The notes: generated by a model from the sequence alone, not told the origin. 64,000 bases of DNA from an uncultured cyanobacterium (GCA_903848645.1 CAINGU010000040.1:124001-188000), one strand, 5' to 3'. Counted from the stretch's first letter, positions 26,028 to 35,929 are shown. Program-made: numbers and translations.

Positions 26028-26247
26028 AGAGATAGAAGCACTTTTAGAAAATGATTTATCAGAATACCTTCATCCTGGAAATTTTCAACCTGTAACCTTT
26101 GAATTTAAACCTAAAGACAAAAGTGTTAATGTCAGAATGTCTGAAGAAATGTTAGAAGCCGTTAAGAAGGTTTCACAAAAAGAAGGTATCCCCTATCAAC
26201 GTTATATTAGACGGGCAATAGAAAGATCATTGGGTGTTGAATGCTAA
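25993..26247 (+). CDS. BrnA/CopG-type antitoxin, locus 1
   Basis: An 84-aa protein with an N-terminal toxin-binding part (MKKTFPRVKTDEEIEALLEN, then LSEYLHPGNFQPVTFEF) and a C-terminal ribbon-helix-helix domain (KSVNVRMSEEMLEAVKKVSQ, then GIPYQRYIRRAIERSL). The start at 25993 is preferred to 25957, which would put 12 residues of shifted toxin sequence in front. Likely represses its own promoter through the palindrome at 25682. It remains intact although the toxin is shifted. Confidence 0.75.
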   Translation: MKKTFPRVKTDEEIEALLENDLSEYLHPGNFQPVTFEFKPKDKSVNVRMSEEMLEAVKKVSQKEGIPYQRYIRRAIERSLGVEC

Positions 26248-26327
26248 GTCTTGAGATTTTACAGCTATTGCATAGCCAACATAATTAATAGTTTACTGAA
26301 ATAAATACCAAAAACTATCGTTGACTA

Positions 26328-26389
26328 GGGCAGGCTAGAAGCCCACCCCACAATTAATATATTAATCTTGTGGGGTGGGCATCCTGCCC
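26328..26389. terminator. Long hairpin between convergent genes
   Basis: gggcaggctagaagcccacc pairs with ggtgggcatcctgccc across a ttaatatattaat loop. It lies between the BrnA-type gene (+) and pyrR (-) and can serve both; the arm gtgggcatcctgcccgcc also resembles the core of the 105-bp repeat family. Confidence 0.65.
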
Positions 26390-26425
26390 GCCCATCTTAT
26401 ATTTAATTGTCTAAAAAAGTCAATT

Positions 26426-26962
26426 TCAATTACTAATTAACTCCACAGCATCGCGTCCATCAATATCTTGCAGATAAACTTTGACAATTTCTTCCTTCGC
26501 TGTGGGTAACTTTTTCCCCACAAAATCTGGATGAATTGGTAACTCCCGATGCCCTCTATCTACTAATACAGCTAAACGAATTACTTCTGGTCTACCATAT
26601 TCATTTACGGCATTTAAAGCAGCCCGAATAGTTCTCCCTTTAAAAATAACATCATCTACAAGTACCACCGTTTTACCTGTCAAATCAAAAGGAATATCAG
26701 TTTTTTCTGGAGTTCTCAAGCCAATTTTATCAAGATCATCACGATAAAATGTAATATCCAAAGAGCCTACAGAAACATTAACATCTTCCAGAATTTCTAT
26801 TTGCCGCGCTAATGAATAAGCTAATGGGACTCCTCTTGTATGAATACCCAGAAGTAACAACTGAGATAAATCTCGCGTCCTTTCTACAATTTGAGAAGCC
26901 ATACGAGTTAGTGTACGACGCAGTTTTTCTGATGAAAGAATTTCAACTACTTTGGTAGACAT
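26426..26962 (-). CDS. pyrR: PyrR bifunctional regulator / uracil phosphoribosyltransferase
   Basis: A 178-aa phosphoribosyltransferase-fold protein. PyrR binds pyr mRNA in some bacteria and has uracil PRTase activity. Seen: [20 protein letters not shown] at the N-terminus, [20 protein letters not shown], and the PRPP loop [18 protein letters not shown] (about residues 92-109), then [23 protein letters not shown] 26962 is chosen; the longer frame to 27004 begins in a ggtgattggtgattgg repeat. cobD follows upstream by 49 bp on the same strand. Confidence 0.9.
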   Translation of the reverse strand: MSTKVVEILSSEKLRRTLTRMASQIVERTRDLSQLLLLGIHTRGVPLAYSLARQIEILEDVNVSVGSLDITFYRDDLDKIGLRTPEKTDIPFDLTGKTVVLVDDVIFKGRTIRAALNAVNEYGRPEVIRLAVLVDRGHRELPIHPDFVGKKLPTAKEEIVKVYLQDIDGRDAVELISN

Positions 26963-27011
26963 AAGATTGGTAATTGGTGATTGGTGATTGGTAAACCCCT
27001 GCAAATAAAAA

Positions 27012-27962
27012 CTAACTAATTAAAAATATTGCTATTCCTAACCATAGTAAAAACGCATATCGGGTTAATTGTAAAGCTTGATAAATAGAATCTGGAGTAA
27101 TGGGATAAATAGCATCTCCTAAAAGTGGTTTCTCTTTAGCCACTCCACGATACCAATTTATGCCTCCCATTTGTACACCTAAAACCGCAGCATAAGCGCA
27201 TTCACTCCAACCAGAATTGGGACTGGGATCTTTAATTGCATCGCGGCAACAAATTCGCCAAACATTTACAGGTTTCAAGGATAATAATGATAAAGTTATC
27301 ACTGTTAACCGACAGGGCCACCAAGTTAAACCATCTTCCCATCGCGCACTAAACCAACCAATATAAGTATAAGGTGCTTCTTTATAACCGACCATTGAAT
27401 CTAAAGTGCTACTAGCTTTATATGCTAAAGCCAAAGGGACAGCACCGATAACAGGGATAAATGCACCGATAATAGTATAAAAAAGAGGAGCCATTACGCC
27501 ATCAGTAGCATTTTCTGTGACAGTTTCCAAAACTGCTCGGAAAATGTCCCCTGGGGAAAGATTGGCTGTATCTCTACCCACATAATTACTTAAAACTTGT
27601 CGCGCTGGTTCTAATTCTCCATTTATTAAAGGTTGGAGAACTTCCATAGCTGCATTTCGTAAACTTTTGAAAGCAAAACAACTAGCGAGAAGAATACTTT
27701 CTACCGCAATTCCTAAAAATGGATGTACCCACTTGGCGCTTTGAACTATTATCCAACCTACCAAGCCACTACCAGTAATTACAATCACCCCCAGGAGAAT
27801 TCCCGCAAGTCGCTGAGAAAGAGGATTTTGGCAATATTGGAGAGCTAATTTACTTAAGTGAGAAATTACCCATCCCATGACTCGCACTGGATGAGGCCAA
27901 CCCCAAGGATCTCCTATTAAATAATCTAAAAATGCAGCCAAAACCAAAACAGTAGATGTCAT
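27012..27962 (-). CDS. cobD: Adenosylcobinamide-phosphate synthase (CobD/CbiB)
   Basis: A 316-aa membrane enzyme that attaches aminopropanol phosphate to adenosylcobyric acid in cobalamin synthesis. Family marks: [20 protein letters not shown] at the N-terminus, [20 protein letters not shown] (central, with the conserved E-T-V-T-E-N), [20 protein letters not shown], and [20 protein letters not shown]. Multiple membrane helices. A ccttctt heptamer tract sits just upstream; read on the coding strand it is purine-rich (gaaggaag) and overlaps the ribosome-site position. Confidence 0.92.
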   Translation of the reverse strand: MTSTVLVLAAFLDYLIGDPWGWPHPVRVMGWVISHLSKLALQYCQNPLSQRLAGILLGVIVITGSGLVGWIIVQSAKWVHPFLGIAVESILLASCFAFKSLRNAAMEVLQPLINGELEPARQVLSNYVGRDTANLSPGDIFRAVLETVTENATDGVMAPLFYTIIGAFIPVIGAVPLALAYKASSTLDSMVGYKEAPYTYIGWFSARWEDGLTWWPCRLTVITLSLLSLKPVNVWRICCRDAIKDPSPNSGWSECAYAAVLGVQMGGINWYRGVAKEKPLLGDAIYPITPDSIYQALQLTRYAFLLWLGIAIFLIS

Positions 27963-27967
27963 TTATT

Positions 27968-28010
27968 CTTCCTTCTTCCTTCTTCCTTCTTCCTTCTTCC
28001 TTCTTTCTCC
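27968..28010. repeat. Heptamer tandem repeat (ccttctt)
   Basis: Five or more tandem 7-bp units in the gap between cobD and the Rrf2 gene. It abuts the cobD start, so unit number could change cobD translation initiation. Confidence 0.75.
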
Positions 28011-28028
28011 TGACTCCTTCTCTATTGA

Positions 28029-28472
28029 CTAAACCACAAAATTGGCTTCTTCACCTTGAGATGCTTGCCAACTGCGAGCATCATAATAAAGGTCTGCTAG
28101 GGTAATATTGTACAGGGCTTCTTTGAGCTTTTGGTTAAGTCTGTGCCAGAGAGTGGATGTTACCCAATCTGCTGTTTGAGTAGGTGTGGGATTATCCAGG
28201 GGTAAGTTAGTTATATTCTCACCAACGGCCTCTAAAATTTGTCCAATAGATATTTGTGCCGGTTTTTTTGCTAATTGGTAACCACCGACGCTACCACGAA
28301 TTGATCTCACTAACCCAGCCCGACGCATTTCTATGAGCAGCTTTTCTAAATAGGGAGCGGGAATATCTTGACGTTTAGCGATCGCTCTGACAGATTCAGG
28401 CCCATATTTTGGTTGTAAACTCAAATCTAGCAATGCTTTCACACTGTAGTGTCCCCTCGTCGTTAGTTTCAT
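28029..28472 (-). CDS. Rrf2-family transcriptional regulator
   Basis: A 147-aa winged-helix protein: MKLTTRGHYSVKALLDLSLQ, AIAKRQDIPAPYLEKLLIEM, RRAGLVRSIRGSVGGYQLAK. No cysteine occurs in the protein, so it cannot hold an IscR-type Fe-S cluster and may sense something else or be a plain repressor. ATG 28472 is chosen since the longer frame adds 19 unmatched residues. It is divergent from the cyAbrB gene, with a 275-bp shared promoter region. Confidence 0.87.
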   Translation of the reverse strand: MKLTTRGHYSVKALLDLSLQPKYGPESVRAIAKRQDIPAPYLEKLLIEMRRAGLVRSIRGSVGGYQLAKKPAQISIGQILEAVGENITNLPLDNPTPTQTADWVTSTLWHRLNQKLKEALYNITLADLYYDARSWQASQGEEANFVV

Positions 28473-28747
28473 ATTTCCGTTATTATAAATTTTTCTTTCC
28501 CTAATCACAGAAATAAATTTATATCTCATTTAGGATCGCTATATCTATAGTAGCTATCAGCATCATTGTAATTATATTTCATATAATTTCTTGACAATAT
28601 TGATAATAATGCAACAATTTTGTCTATGAGTGTAATATACTTGGCTAGGCTGATCCAAAAACTCAAGGATTCTGTTCCTATTAGTTCAATGTCAGCTAAA
28701 ATAAAATCCACTCAACAACTTCAAAAATTCGTTTTCGACCTAAGTTG

Positions 28748-29158
28748 ATGCCTAAACAGAAAAAAATTGAACTCCTAGTCGGTGAAGAACTGCTCACAAA
28801 AGTCAAAGAGCTAGAAGCCCTCAGCAAAGACGAAAAAGCTAAACAGTGTGGCTACTATACTGTTACCAAAAATGGTATAGAGCGCGTCAATATGATGAAA
28901 TTCTTGAATGCCCTAATTGATGCAGAGGGTATTCAGTTGGATAGTTCCCCCAGTGCTAATGGACGTGGTGGACGCAGTGCCAGCTATAGAATTAGTGTGC
29001 AATCAAACGGCAATTTGCTCATCGGTTCAGCTTATACAAAACAGATGAATCTTCAACCTGGTGATGAGTTTGTCATCACTTTAGGGAAAAAGCACATTCG
29101 ACTCCGGCAAGTAGATTCCGAATCTCTAGAAAATGCCGAAGTAGAAGCTACAGCTTAA
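28748..29158 (+). CDS. cyAbrB-type transcription regulator
   Basis: A 136-aa cyanobacterial AbrB-family protein. N-terminal half: PKQKKIELLVGEELLTKVKE, CGYYTVTKNGIERVNMMKFL. C-terminal AbrB-like domain: ASYRISVQSNGNLLIGSAYT, KQMNLQPGDEFVITLGKKHI. In cyanobacteria the DNA-binding AbrB domain is C-terminal, as here, and the proteins regulate carbon/nitrogen balance and other global traits. ATG 28748 is used rather than TTG 28745. Which of the two usual cyAbrB paralogues it is cannot be decided here. Confidence 0.87.
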   Translation: MPKQKKIELLVGEELLTKVKELEALSKDEKAKQCGYYTVTKNGIERVNMMKFLNALIDAEGIQLDSSPSANGRGGRSASYRISVQSNGNLLIGSAYTKQMNLQPGDEFVITLGKKHIRLRQVDSESLENAEVEATA

Positions 29159-29359
29159 TGAATATTCATTAGTTAGTTGTGAGTTGTCAGTTGTCAGTGG
29201 TTTAGTTTTACCTCTGACGGCTGCACATTGGTTAATCATATTGGTTCACTGGAATATTGATATAAATAGACAGCAGAAGAGCAGGGGAGCAGAGCGGAAA
29301 TTATTTGTATCTCTACATTTGCCGAAATAATATGACCAATGACCAATTACCAATGACCT

Positions 29360-31252
29360 TTACATATCAGTCACTGGTAGAACGGGTAAATATTGATGTA
29401 GTGCCTTAGTGATTGCTGTTAAATTACAAGTTAATTCAATTTGTTCTCTTTCTAGTAAACCGAGAATACAATCAGGATATTCTTTAGCCACCACGGGTAA
29501 TTGATGTAATCCACGTAATGCCATGCGGTCTAAAGCTTCAGATAAAGGTTCATCAACCCATGCATAGAGAATATCAGTAGTACAGATATCTATCAGTCTT
29601 TGACTAGATAAATATTCCTGAATTTCAGGAGATGAATTCGGGAGATTTTGCCATAGAGTAAGAGTCCGCTTAATATCTTCTAAAGAAAGAATTCCCACTA
29701 ACTTTCCCCCATCATCAATTATCAAAGCACTGCGAGTCCTTTCCCTTGTCATTTCCACCGCAGCCTCTAGAACCCCCACAGTTGCGGATAGTTTTTGGGG
29801 ACGAGTGTGCATAGCATCTGCTACTAACATTTGCTGCCAAAGTTCTACCTTTTCATCTTTCAATTCTGGTAAACCAATCTGTTGAAGATTAGAATTAGCA
29901 TCTAAAGTTGGCTTGATTCGTTCTACCAACCAAACACTTAAACCCACCGCTGCCATTAAAGGTAAAACAATCCGATAATCGCGGGTTAATTCAAATAACA
30001 TTAAAATTGCTGTTAATGGCGCTCTCACACTCCCTGCTAAAACTGCTGCCATGCCTACCATTGCATAAGCTGGGGGAGCAGCCATATATTCCCCAATTCC
30101 TGGTGCTATCAAAGCCAGAAATTTAGCATAAGCAGACCCAAAGGACGCACCTAAAAACATAGCTGGGGCAAATAATCCACCCACAAAACCACTACCCGCA
30201 CTCACTGCTGTCATTAGCAGTTTTAACAGTAGTAATATTAGTAATAGCTTCAGAGAAAAATCCTCATCCTGTAGTATGGCTTGTACAGTTCCATAGCCAA
30301 TACCCAAAATTTGTGGGTAACGCCAACCAACAATACCAATAATTACACCACCAATAATGGGCTGAATGGATTGAGGAATATTACCTAGTAACTTTAACCC
30401 TGCTAATTTACCAGCAAAGCCGGCTTTAGCTAACCGAATTGATTCAGTATAGGTGAGAGAAATCAAACTTGCACCTAAACCCAAACCGATATAAAGAGGC
30501 AATTCTAGATAACTCCGAACTTGATAAGCAGGTAAAGCAAAAGCAGGTTGTGAACCTAAGCCAATTTGAGCAATTAAGGCAGCTACGACGGCGGCAAGTA
30601 ACACCACACTCACCGCAGAAGTAGCAAAATATGTACTTCCCATAACTACTTCTAAGGCAAAAAATACTCCGGCAATGGGGGCATTAAAACCAGCCGCTAA
30701 ACCAGCCGCAGCCCCAGCCCCCAAGAGTAAACGCTGACGCTCTTGAGAAACTTGTAATATATCAGACAATAACACCCCGAAATTAGTCCCAATTTCTACA
30801 CTTGGACCTTCAGGACCTAAAGATGCACCGCTACCCAGAGAAACAGCCGCAGCGATCATTTTTGTGACCGGTCGTAGTGGCTTCTTCGCTTCTTTTCCCT
30901 GAGAAACAGCTATCAGAGTTGAAAGTCCTGGCCCAAAATCTTGAGTGCGCCAACGCATGAGGCCAACAATGATTCCACCCAGAGTGGGGACAGCGGCTAA
31001 AGTCCAAGCCCCCCAGACACCAATCTGTCCCATGAAATTTTCCAGCATGAACTTGTTAATTAGCTGGATTAAATAGTGAAAGGTGACAATACCCATCCCC
31101 GTACTACCGCCAATTAGCACTGCTAAAAACAGCACTACTGTTTCTGGGGATGCGTGGAAACGATTAATCAACTGAGTAAACTGAATGGAAGGTGTGGGAA
31201 AAGTAGGGGATTCCCTGACCTTCTTCTGTGAAGCAGGAGGCAAGAGAGTCAT
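29360..31252 (-). CDS. ClC-family chloride channel/transporter with CBS pair
   Basis: A 630-aa membrane protein. Motifs: SLGSGASLGPEGPSVEIGTN, where GPEGP holds the gating glutamate; AGFNAPIAGVFFALEVVMGS; GFVGGLFAPAMFLGASFGSA; and GMAAVLAGSVRAPLTAILML. About ten to twelve hydrophobic helices span residues 35-450. Two CBS domains follow (MHTRPQKLSATVGVLEAAVE, then DILYAWVDEPLSEALDRMAL), which usually bind adenine nucleotides and regulate transport. Whether it is a channel or H+/Cl- exchanger is not decided. The 5' region is divergent from the zinc-ribbon gene. Confidence 0.92.
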   Translation of the reverse strand: MTLLPPASQKKVRESPTFPTPSIQFTQLINRFHASPETVVLFLAVLIGGSTGMGIVTFHYLIQLINKFMLENFMGQIGVWGAWTLAAVPTLGGIIVGLMRWRTQDFGPGLSTLIAVSQGKEAKKPLRPVTKMIAAAVSLGSGASLGPEGPSVEIGTNFGVLLSDILQVSQERQRLLLGAGAAAGLAAGFNAPIAGVFFALEVVMGSTYFATSAVSVVLLAAVVAALIAQIGLGSQPAFALPAYQVRSYLELPLYIGLGLGASLISLTYTESIRLAKAGFAGKLAGLKLLGNIPQSIQPIIGGVIIGIVGWRYPQILGIGYGTVQAILQDEDFSLKLLLILLLLKLLMTAVSAGSGFVGGLFAPAMFLGASFGSAYAKFLALIAPGIGEYMAAPPAYAMVGMAAVLAGSVRAPLTAILMLFELTRDYRIVLPLMAAVGLSVWLVERIKPTLDANSNLQQIGLPELKDEKVELWQQMLVADAMHTRPQKLSATVGVLEAAVEMTRERTRSALIIDDGGKLVGILSLEDIKRTLTLWQNLPNSSPEIQEYLSSQRLIDICTTDILYAWVDEPLSEALDRMALRGLHQLPVVAKEYPDCILGLLEREQIELTCNLTAITKALHQYLPVLPVTDM

Positions 31253-31571
31253 TGATAAACGGGGTAAATGTCAGAAAAAATCTATTTTTTATCTGTTACT
31301 TCTTATTGTGGTTCATTATGGGAGCAACTGCCTAATCAATAACTAATTAACTCGATAGCAAAATATTTTGGGAAAAAATTTTCACTCGGCGGTACTAGCA
31401 ACTTGGGTTAATATTGAGAGGAGTATGTCAATGGGTCAATTCCATTCTGAAAGTCCACAATCTTATTCGGCAAATCAATATCAGTAATTATGGCAAAAAT
31501 ACTAGAGTTTAAGTAGAATTCAATACGAGTATTGTTATAAAGAAAATCAAGGGACTAGACGGACGAGGTAG
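31253..31571. other. Divergent promoter region with a possible 20-aa ORF
   Basis: A 319-bp gap between divergent genes. A tiny ORF at 31425-31487 (+) has a good ribosome site (gaggag) and would encode MSMGQFHSESPQSYSANQYQ. No other gene is supported. The tiny ORF may be chance. Confidence 0.4.
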
Positions 31572-31949
31572 ATGAGTACAAATACTTTTGATAATCATTA
31601 TGTTACTTGCCCAATTTGCCAAAGAAATAACAGAACAACGCCAATTAAGTCTTATATTGGTTTGTTTAGCTGTCCTTATTGTCAAGAAAAGTTAGTTGTT
31701 TGCCAAAGCGGACACTATGTACGTGATCCATTTATTTGGAGACAAATGATGATTTCTTCGGCTTTACGTCGCCAAAGCCGACCTTTAGCGAGGATGATCA
31801 GAGATTTTATTTTCATTAGGCGTTCTTTCTGGTCTTTGCTGTTGGGAAGTGCGGTTTTTTTGACTATTGTGACTATGACTCAAGAAAATATGAGTCATGA
31901 TGTCCAAAAAATTCCCCAGATCGAAAAAGTCAATATGGGTGAAAAATAG
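31572..31949 (+). CDS. Small zinc-ribbon membrane protein
   Basis: A 125-aa protein with a four-cysteine zinc ribbon (CPIC at residues 13-16, CPYC at about 35-38), a further CQSGHYVRDPFIWRQMM segment, a basic region (RRQSRPLARMIRDFIFIRRS) and one membrane helix (FWSLLLGSAVFLTIVTMT, about 91-108). Function unknown. The ribbon would be cytoplasmic and the short tail outside, by the positive-inside rule. Zinc ribbons of this type often bind nucleic acid or partner proteins. Confidence 0.65.
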   Translation: MSTNTFDNHYVTCPICQRNNRTTPIKSYIGLFSCPYCQEKLVVCQSGHYVRDPFIWRQMMISSALRRQSRPLARMIRDFIFIRRSFWSLLLGSAVFLTIVTMTQENMSHDVQKIPQIEKVNMGEK

Positions 31950-32085
31950 ATTCTTCTGGGAGCGTAATCAACAATTCAAAATTTAAAATTTAAAAATGAA
32001 TCTAAAATTGTTTAACTGCGTTCCTGAAGAAAAATATTTTTATAAGTTAGACTAACTTAAGATCAAGTTGCATAGAATCAGATAT

Positions 32086-32192
32086 TACAGCAGATTTCGC
32101 TCTAATGAGGTACAAACTTGAATTATGAAACTCTTGTAGTGCGGGCATCTTGCCCGCTATATATGTACCTCATAACACCGGAAAGTGCTGTA
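32086..32192. repeat. Hairpin repeat family, copy 2
   Basis: Full copy with ends tacagcagatttc / gaaagtgctgta, inner arms atgaggtaca / tgtacctcat and the core gcgggcatcttgcccgc. It sits in the 329-bp gap 31950-32278, which otherwise holds only a repeat of the type cgcagataaacgcagataaa at about 32203-32234. Confidence 0.85.
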
Positions 32193-32278
32193 AGAATAAT
32201 TTACCGCAGATAAACGCAGATAAACGCGGATGAATTAATGGATTTCATAATTCTGTGCAGCCTCACATAAAATTGCTA

Positions 32279-33877
32279 TCACTTGGTAATTAATTGCCCA
32301 TCTTCTACTTGATCTACTACTTTGATAGATGAGATTTCTAGGTTTTGTAAGGTAGATGTGTTGAGAAGAAAATAAGGTTGGATATCATACTGCCAGTAAT
32401 ATTGGAGATCACTATTAGAAACAGGAATAATGGTGCGTTCACTATAAAAATCCAAAGAAGGACGATGGTATGGAAAAGATGTATAGATTTTCTTAACTGC
32501 TGGATTTATTTTTGTGATCATCGCCGCTACTGGTTTCACAGTATAAGCTGTATTTAATTCCCAAATCCAGTAATTAGATTTCATTAGTAGAAATAGAGAA
32601 ATATAACTTCCCCAAATTAAAATTCTCAGAAATTGTCTATCCCCTCTTTCTGCCAAAATTGCGGCTAAAGTCATAGTTAAAGCCACAGCAGCAAAAATGA
32701 TTTGTAACTCTACTTTGTCTACAGTTCTCCCAGTAAAATAAATACTACAGGCAGATGCACCCACCGCCAGCATAGCTAAACCCGTTACCCAAGTGCGAGG
32801 ATAGCCTGAGAATAAAGGGATATTTTCCATATCTGCTAATTGAAACCCAAAAGCTAAAGCCAAACTAGGATAAATCGGCAGGATATGCCAGGGAAGTTTG
32901 AAACTAATTAGGGCAATAATTAATAGAGAAATACCACACCAGACAATAATCAGTTTTGCCCAACTTAAATTATTATTTTCTCTAATAATGCGGATAGTTT
33001 GGGGTAGAAATATTAACCAAGGCCATGTCCATTTACAAATTTCTAGAAGATAATACCAAGGTGCTTCGGAACTACTATGAGTAATAGTTTGGATATGGCT
33101 TAAAGATTTATTGACATCAAGATTTAAGGGATAACCATAGTGGAATAGCTGAAACCCGTACCAAAAAAATATAGGTAGACAACCGATAAAAATACCCATC
33201 CAGAAATAATAACAAGTTAGTAGTCTGGGTGTATCCCAATAGAGAAATACTAAAACAATTGCACCTAAATAAATACCCGTCATGCCTTGAGTTAGACAAA
33301 TTAAGCCAAAACTAATCCCTACACCTAAGCAGTAACGTAAATCCCGGCGCGATCGCAATACAAACCACATCATCAAGATCAAAAAACTGACAACCGCCCC
33401 ATCTAACATTGCTAATCTGCCATAACGTACCACTGGTAACATTGTTAGATAAATCAAAGAACTATAAATAGCTGCCCAACGTTGACGAAATATCTCTCTA
33501 CCAATGCAATACAACAAAGGTACAGAAGTTGCTGTCAAAATCGCCCCAGGTAGCCGAGTTGTCCATTCATTAACACCACCAAGGGCATAAGCCCAAGCAA
33601 TTAACCAGTGCATAAGTGGGGGTGTCTGCTGGTATGGTTTACCACCTAAAGTGGGGTAAAGCCAGCCCATAGAATCTGCTGGGGCTTGCCAAATTTCCCT
33701 TGCTACCTGTGCCACAGTAGCCTCATCACCATTTTGTAAAGGCAATCCGCCAAGATTGATAGTAAACAATAGCACCGCTGCCAATAGCAATATTATCAGC
33801 CATAACCAATCAATCTTCTTTTCAACCACACGGTGCTGTTTTTCTAGATGAGTCCAAATAAAACTTCCTTCTTGCAT
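32279..33877 (-). CDS. GT39-type membrane glycosyltransferase (ArnT/PMT-like)
   Basis: A 532-aa polytopic protein of the dolichyl/undecaprenyl-phosphate-sugar mannosyltransferase type, moving a sugar from a lipid carrier to a periplasmic target. Key block: GGLPLQNGDEATVAQVAREI in the first periplasmic loop, with the Asp-Glu pair that is catalytic in this family; then LYPTLGGKPYQQTPPLMHWL and GGVNEWTTRLPGAILTATSV. About eleven helices follow. The C-terminal about 80 residues are periplasmic. Target is unknown. No sugar-synthesis genes are adjacent. Confidence 0.82.
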   Translation of the reverse strand: MQEGSFIWTHLEKQHRVVEKKIDWLWLIILLLAAVLLFTINLGGLPLQNGDEATVAQVAREIWQAPADSMGWLYPTLGGKPYQQTPPLMHWLIAWAYALGGVNEWTTRLPGAILTATSVPLLYCIGREIFRQRWAAIYSSLIYLTMLPVVRYGRLAMLDGAVVSFLILMMWFVLRSRRDLRYCLGVGISFGLICLTQGMTGIYLGAIVLVFLYWDTPRLLTCYYFWMGIFIGCLPIFFWYGFQLFHYGYPLNLDVNKSLSHIQTITHSSSEAPWYYLLEICKWTWPWLIFLPQTIRIIRENNNLSWAKLIIVWCGISLLIIALISFKLPWHILPIYPSLALAFGFQLADMENIPLFSGYPRTWVTGLAMLAVGASACSIYFTGRTVDKVELQIIFAAVALTMTLAAILAERGDRQFLRILIWGSYISLFLLMKSNYWIWELNTAYTVKPVAAMITKINPAVKKIYTSFPYHRPSLDFYSERTIIPVSNSDLQYYWQYDIQPYFLLNTSTLQNLEISSIKVVDQVEDGQLITK

Positions 33878-34129
33878 ATTCTATGCGAATCTTATGACTG
33901 TTGGGTTTGATTACATAGAGATCAAAGCGAATCTCCAATTTTGCCATCTAGAACCTATATTTTGAACAATGGCTAGATCCCAAATTAGCTCAGTTTCTTA
34001 GGAACAGAAATAATTTTTTGGCGAAGATTTTCTTATTGTTTTTTTAAGGAACTTTACAAGCATTTTTCCGATTAAATGATATAAATATTACCATCAGCCG
34101 TTGGTCAATTACCCTGAAGGAGAATGTTA

Positions 34130-35656
34130 ATGAACCTACCTTTTATTTTAGACGTAGCACTGGGGTTAATTTTTATTTACTTAATTTTAAGTTTACTGGC
34201 TTCAGAAATTCAAGAACTATTAACAACTGTACTGCAATGGCGGGCTGAACACCTGAGAAGATCCATTGAAATTCTTTTAGCTGGTGATGCTCAAAACTCA
34301 GAAAAACCGGAAGTGATTCAACTAGTCAATAAAATTTATGGCAATCCTTTAATTCAAAGCATTAATCAAGAAGCTAAAGGTTTATTGGCAACTTTACCCC
34401 GTAAAGCGACTTGGGTAATCGGTTCATTTTTTAGTCTCTTTAGAAAATCTAATTCTAGATTCAGAAAAGAAACTGTTTTTGGTGATCAAAAACGGAGTGC
34501 GCCTTCCTATATTGGTGGGGAAAATTTTGCTAATACTTTTATGGATACCCTACAACTGCCAACACTGGTAAAAAAATTAACTGAAATCAGACTAGAAAAA
34601 TTCAAAGAAGAACGTCTAGATGATATTAGACAGATTTTAATTCAATTGCAAGTTTACATTAATAATCAGGAATTATCTAGTGAATTTGCTACCAGTATTG
34701 CCGCAGATTATAGACAGTTGGAATTAGAATATAACCGCATTTTTGATGAATTCAATAAAGATAAATATGATATATACATGGCGATAAATCGGATGAGGGA
34801 TAGCCTGGATAAATATATAGATAGTTTCCAAACAAACATAGACAATTATGCAGATATTTTAGATAAACCTTTGCGGGAACTAAAATTCTTAAGGAAAGAT
34901 ATTTTTGAAGATGCAGACAAAGCGATAGTCTTGGGAGGATTAAAGCCTAATATCAATGAAATTGTTAAATCTATTCAGAAGGGTAGTGATATTCATGATG
35001 AAGTTATCACAGCTATCCAAGATAAAGACAGTGAAACTTATAAAAAAGTTAAAGAACTAATTGATATTCTGCCAGATTCTGTAGTTGATAGTATTGAAAC
35101 TATGGCAAAACGTGCCCAAATCAGAGCAAAAAGCACTGAAGAAGGAATTATTCTCTTACGAAAAGAAATTGAAAATAGTTTTGATAGCTCTATGGAAAGA
35201 GCGGGTGGTGTTTATAAACGTAATGCTAAAGGAGTCGCAATTATCATTGGGATAACTTTAGCTATCACAGCCAATGCAGATACTTTTCACATCATCAACC
35301 GCTTATCTAAGGATTCTTTATTGCGAGAAATAATTATTGATAGAGCTACTCAAATAGTACCGCAACGATCTAATCCTTCAGATATCAATAACATAGATCC
35401 TAATGAGATTTTAAAAGAAGTTGAGTTACCAATTGGTTGGACAAATGCTAACTTACAACAGCAAATCAACGGCACAAAATATAGAATTCATGGTTTACCT
35501 GTTTTCAGTGTTTTGAGTATGATTGCTGGTTGGCTTGTAACTGGTATTGCTATTGCTATGGGTGCGCCTTTTTGGTTTGATTTACTAGGGAAAGTTATGA
35601 ATGTGCGAAATGCGGGTAAAAAAGGCAAACAATCTCCTAAAAATCAAGATGATTGA
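34130..35656 (+). CDS. Coiled-coil membrane protein of unknown function
   Basis: A 508-aa protein. An N-terminal membrane segment with the conserved-looking FILDVALGLIFIYLILSLLA, then SEIQELLTTVLQWRAEHLRR (residues 1-45); a long charged coiled-coil middle (about 130-350); and two C-terminal helices (GVAIIIGITLAITANADTFH; FSVLSMIAGWLVTGIAIAMG). ATG 34130 has the ribosome site AAGGAG at a 7-nt gap; ATG 34124 would be only 1 nt from it. The stop TGA at 35654-35656 is supplied by the start of a dispersed repeat (copy 3), so the last residues may differ from relatives. Function unknown. Confidence 0.75.
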   Translation: MNLPFILDVALGLIFIYLILSLLASEIQELLTTVLQWRAEHLRRSIEILLAGDAQNSEKPEVIQLVNKIYGNPLIQSINQEAKGLLATLPRKATWVIGSFFSLFRKSNSRFRKETVFGDQKRSAPSYIGGENFANTFMDTLQLPTLVKKLTEIRLEKFKEERLDDIRQILIQLQVYINNQELSSEFATSIAADYRQLELEYNRIFDEFNKDKYDIYMAINRMRDSLDKYIDSFQTNIDNYADILDKPLRELKFLRKDIFEDADKAIVLGGLKPNINEIVKSIQKGSDIHDEVITAIQDKDSETYKKVKELIDILPDSVVDSIETMAKRAQIRAKSTEEGIILLRKEIENSFDSSMERAGGVYKRNAKGVAIIIGITLAITANADTFHIINRLSKDSLLREIIIDRATQIVPQRSNPSDINNIDPNEILKEVELPIGWTNANLQQQINGTKYRIHGLPVFSVLSMIAGWLVTGIAIAMGAPFWFDLLGKVMNVRNAGKKGKQSPKNQDD

Positions 35657-35707
35657 ATAATGAAACTCTTGTGGTGCGGGCATCTTGCCCGCTATCTGTA
35701 CGCTGTA
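35653..35707. repeat. Hairpin repeat family, copy 3 (partial)
   Basis: Contains ttgaataatgaaactcttgt, the core gcgggcatcttgcccgc and the right end gctgta, but lacks the left arm and part of the right arm. It begins in the stop codon of the preceding gene. Confidence 0.8.
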
Positions 35708-35730
35708 ATTTGGCAAAATATACAAAAAAA

Positions 35731-35804
35731 TCGGGATGACTGGATTCGAACCAGCGGCCCCTTCGTCCCGAACGAAGTGCGCTACCAAGCTGCGCCACAT
35801 CCCG
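35731..35804 (-). tRNA. tRNA-Pro (CGG)
   Basis: Minus-strand cloverleaf: acceptor CGGGATG / CATCCCG (7 bp), D-arm GCGC-agcttggta-GCGC, anticodon arm CTTCG-TTCGGGA-CGAAG with anticodon CGG, and T-arm GCTGG-TTCGAAT-CCAGT. The discriminator base is A and CCA is not encoded. Confidence 0.93.
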
Positions 35805-35929
35805 CCACAAAAATGGCATCGTAAGGAAATAATACCACAATCAGTACAAAATAACAAATCTTCCTTCTGCCATAGATGTCTTTGCTTGCTACCATAAGAT
35901 TTGTATAACTAAAATGGTAAAAGTAGACT

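Noticed and set aside
27968-28010. CRISPR-like array
   Set aside because: The units are 7 bp with no spacers; this is a simple tandem repeat. No CRISPR array is seen anywhere in the window.
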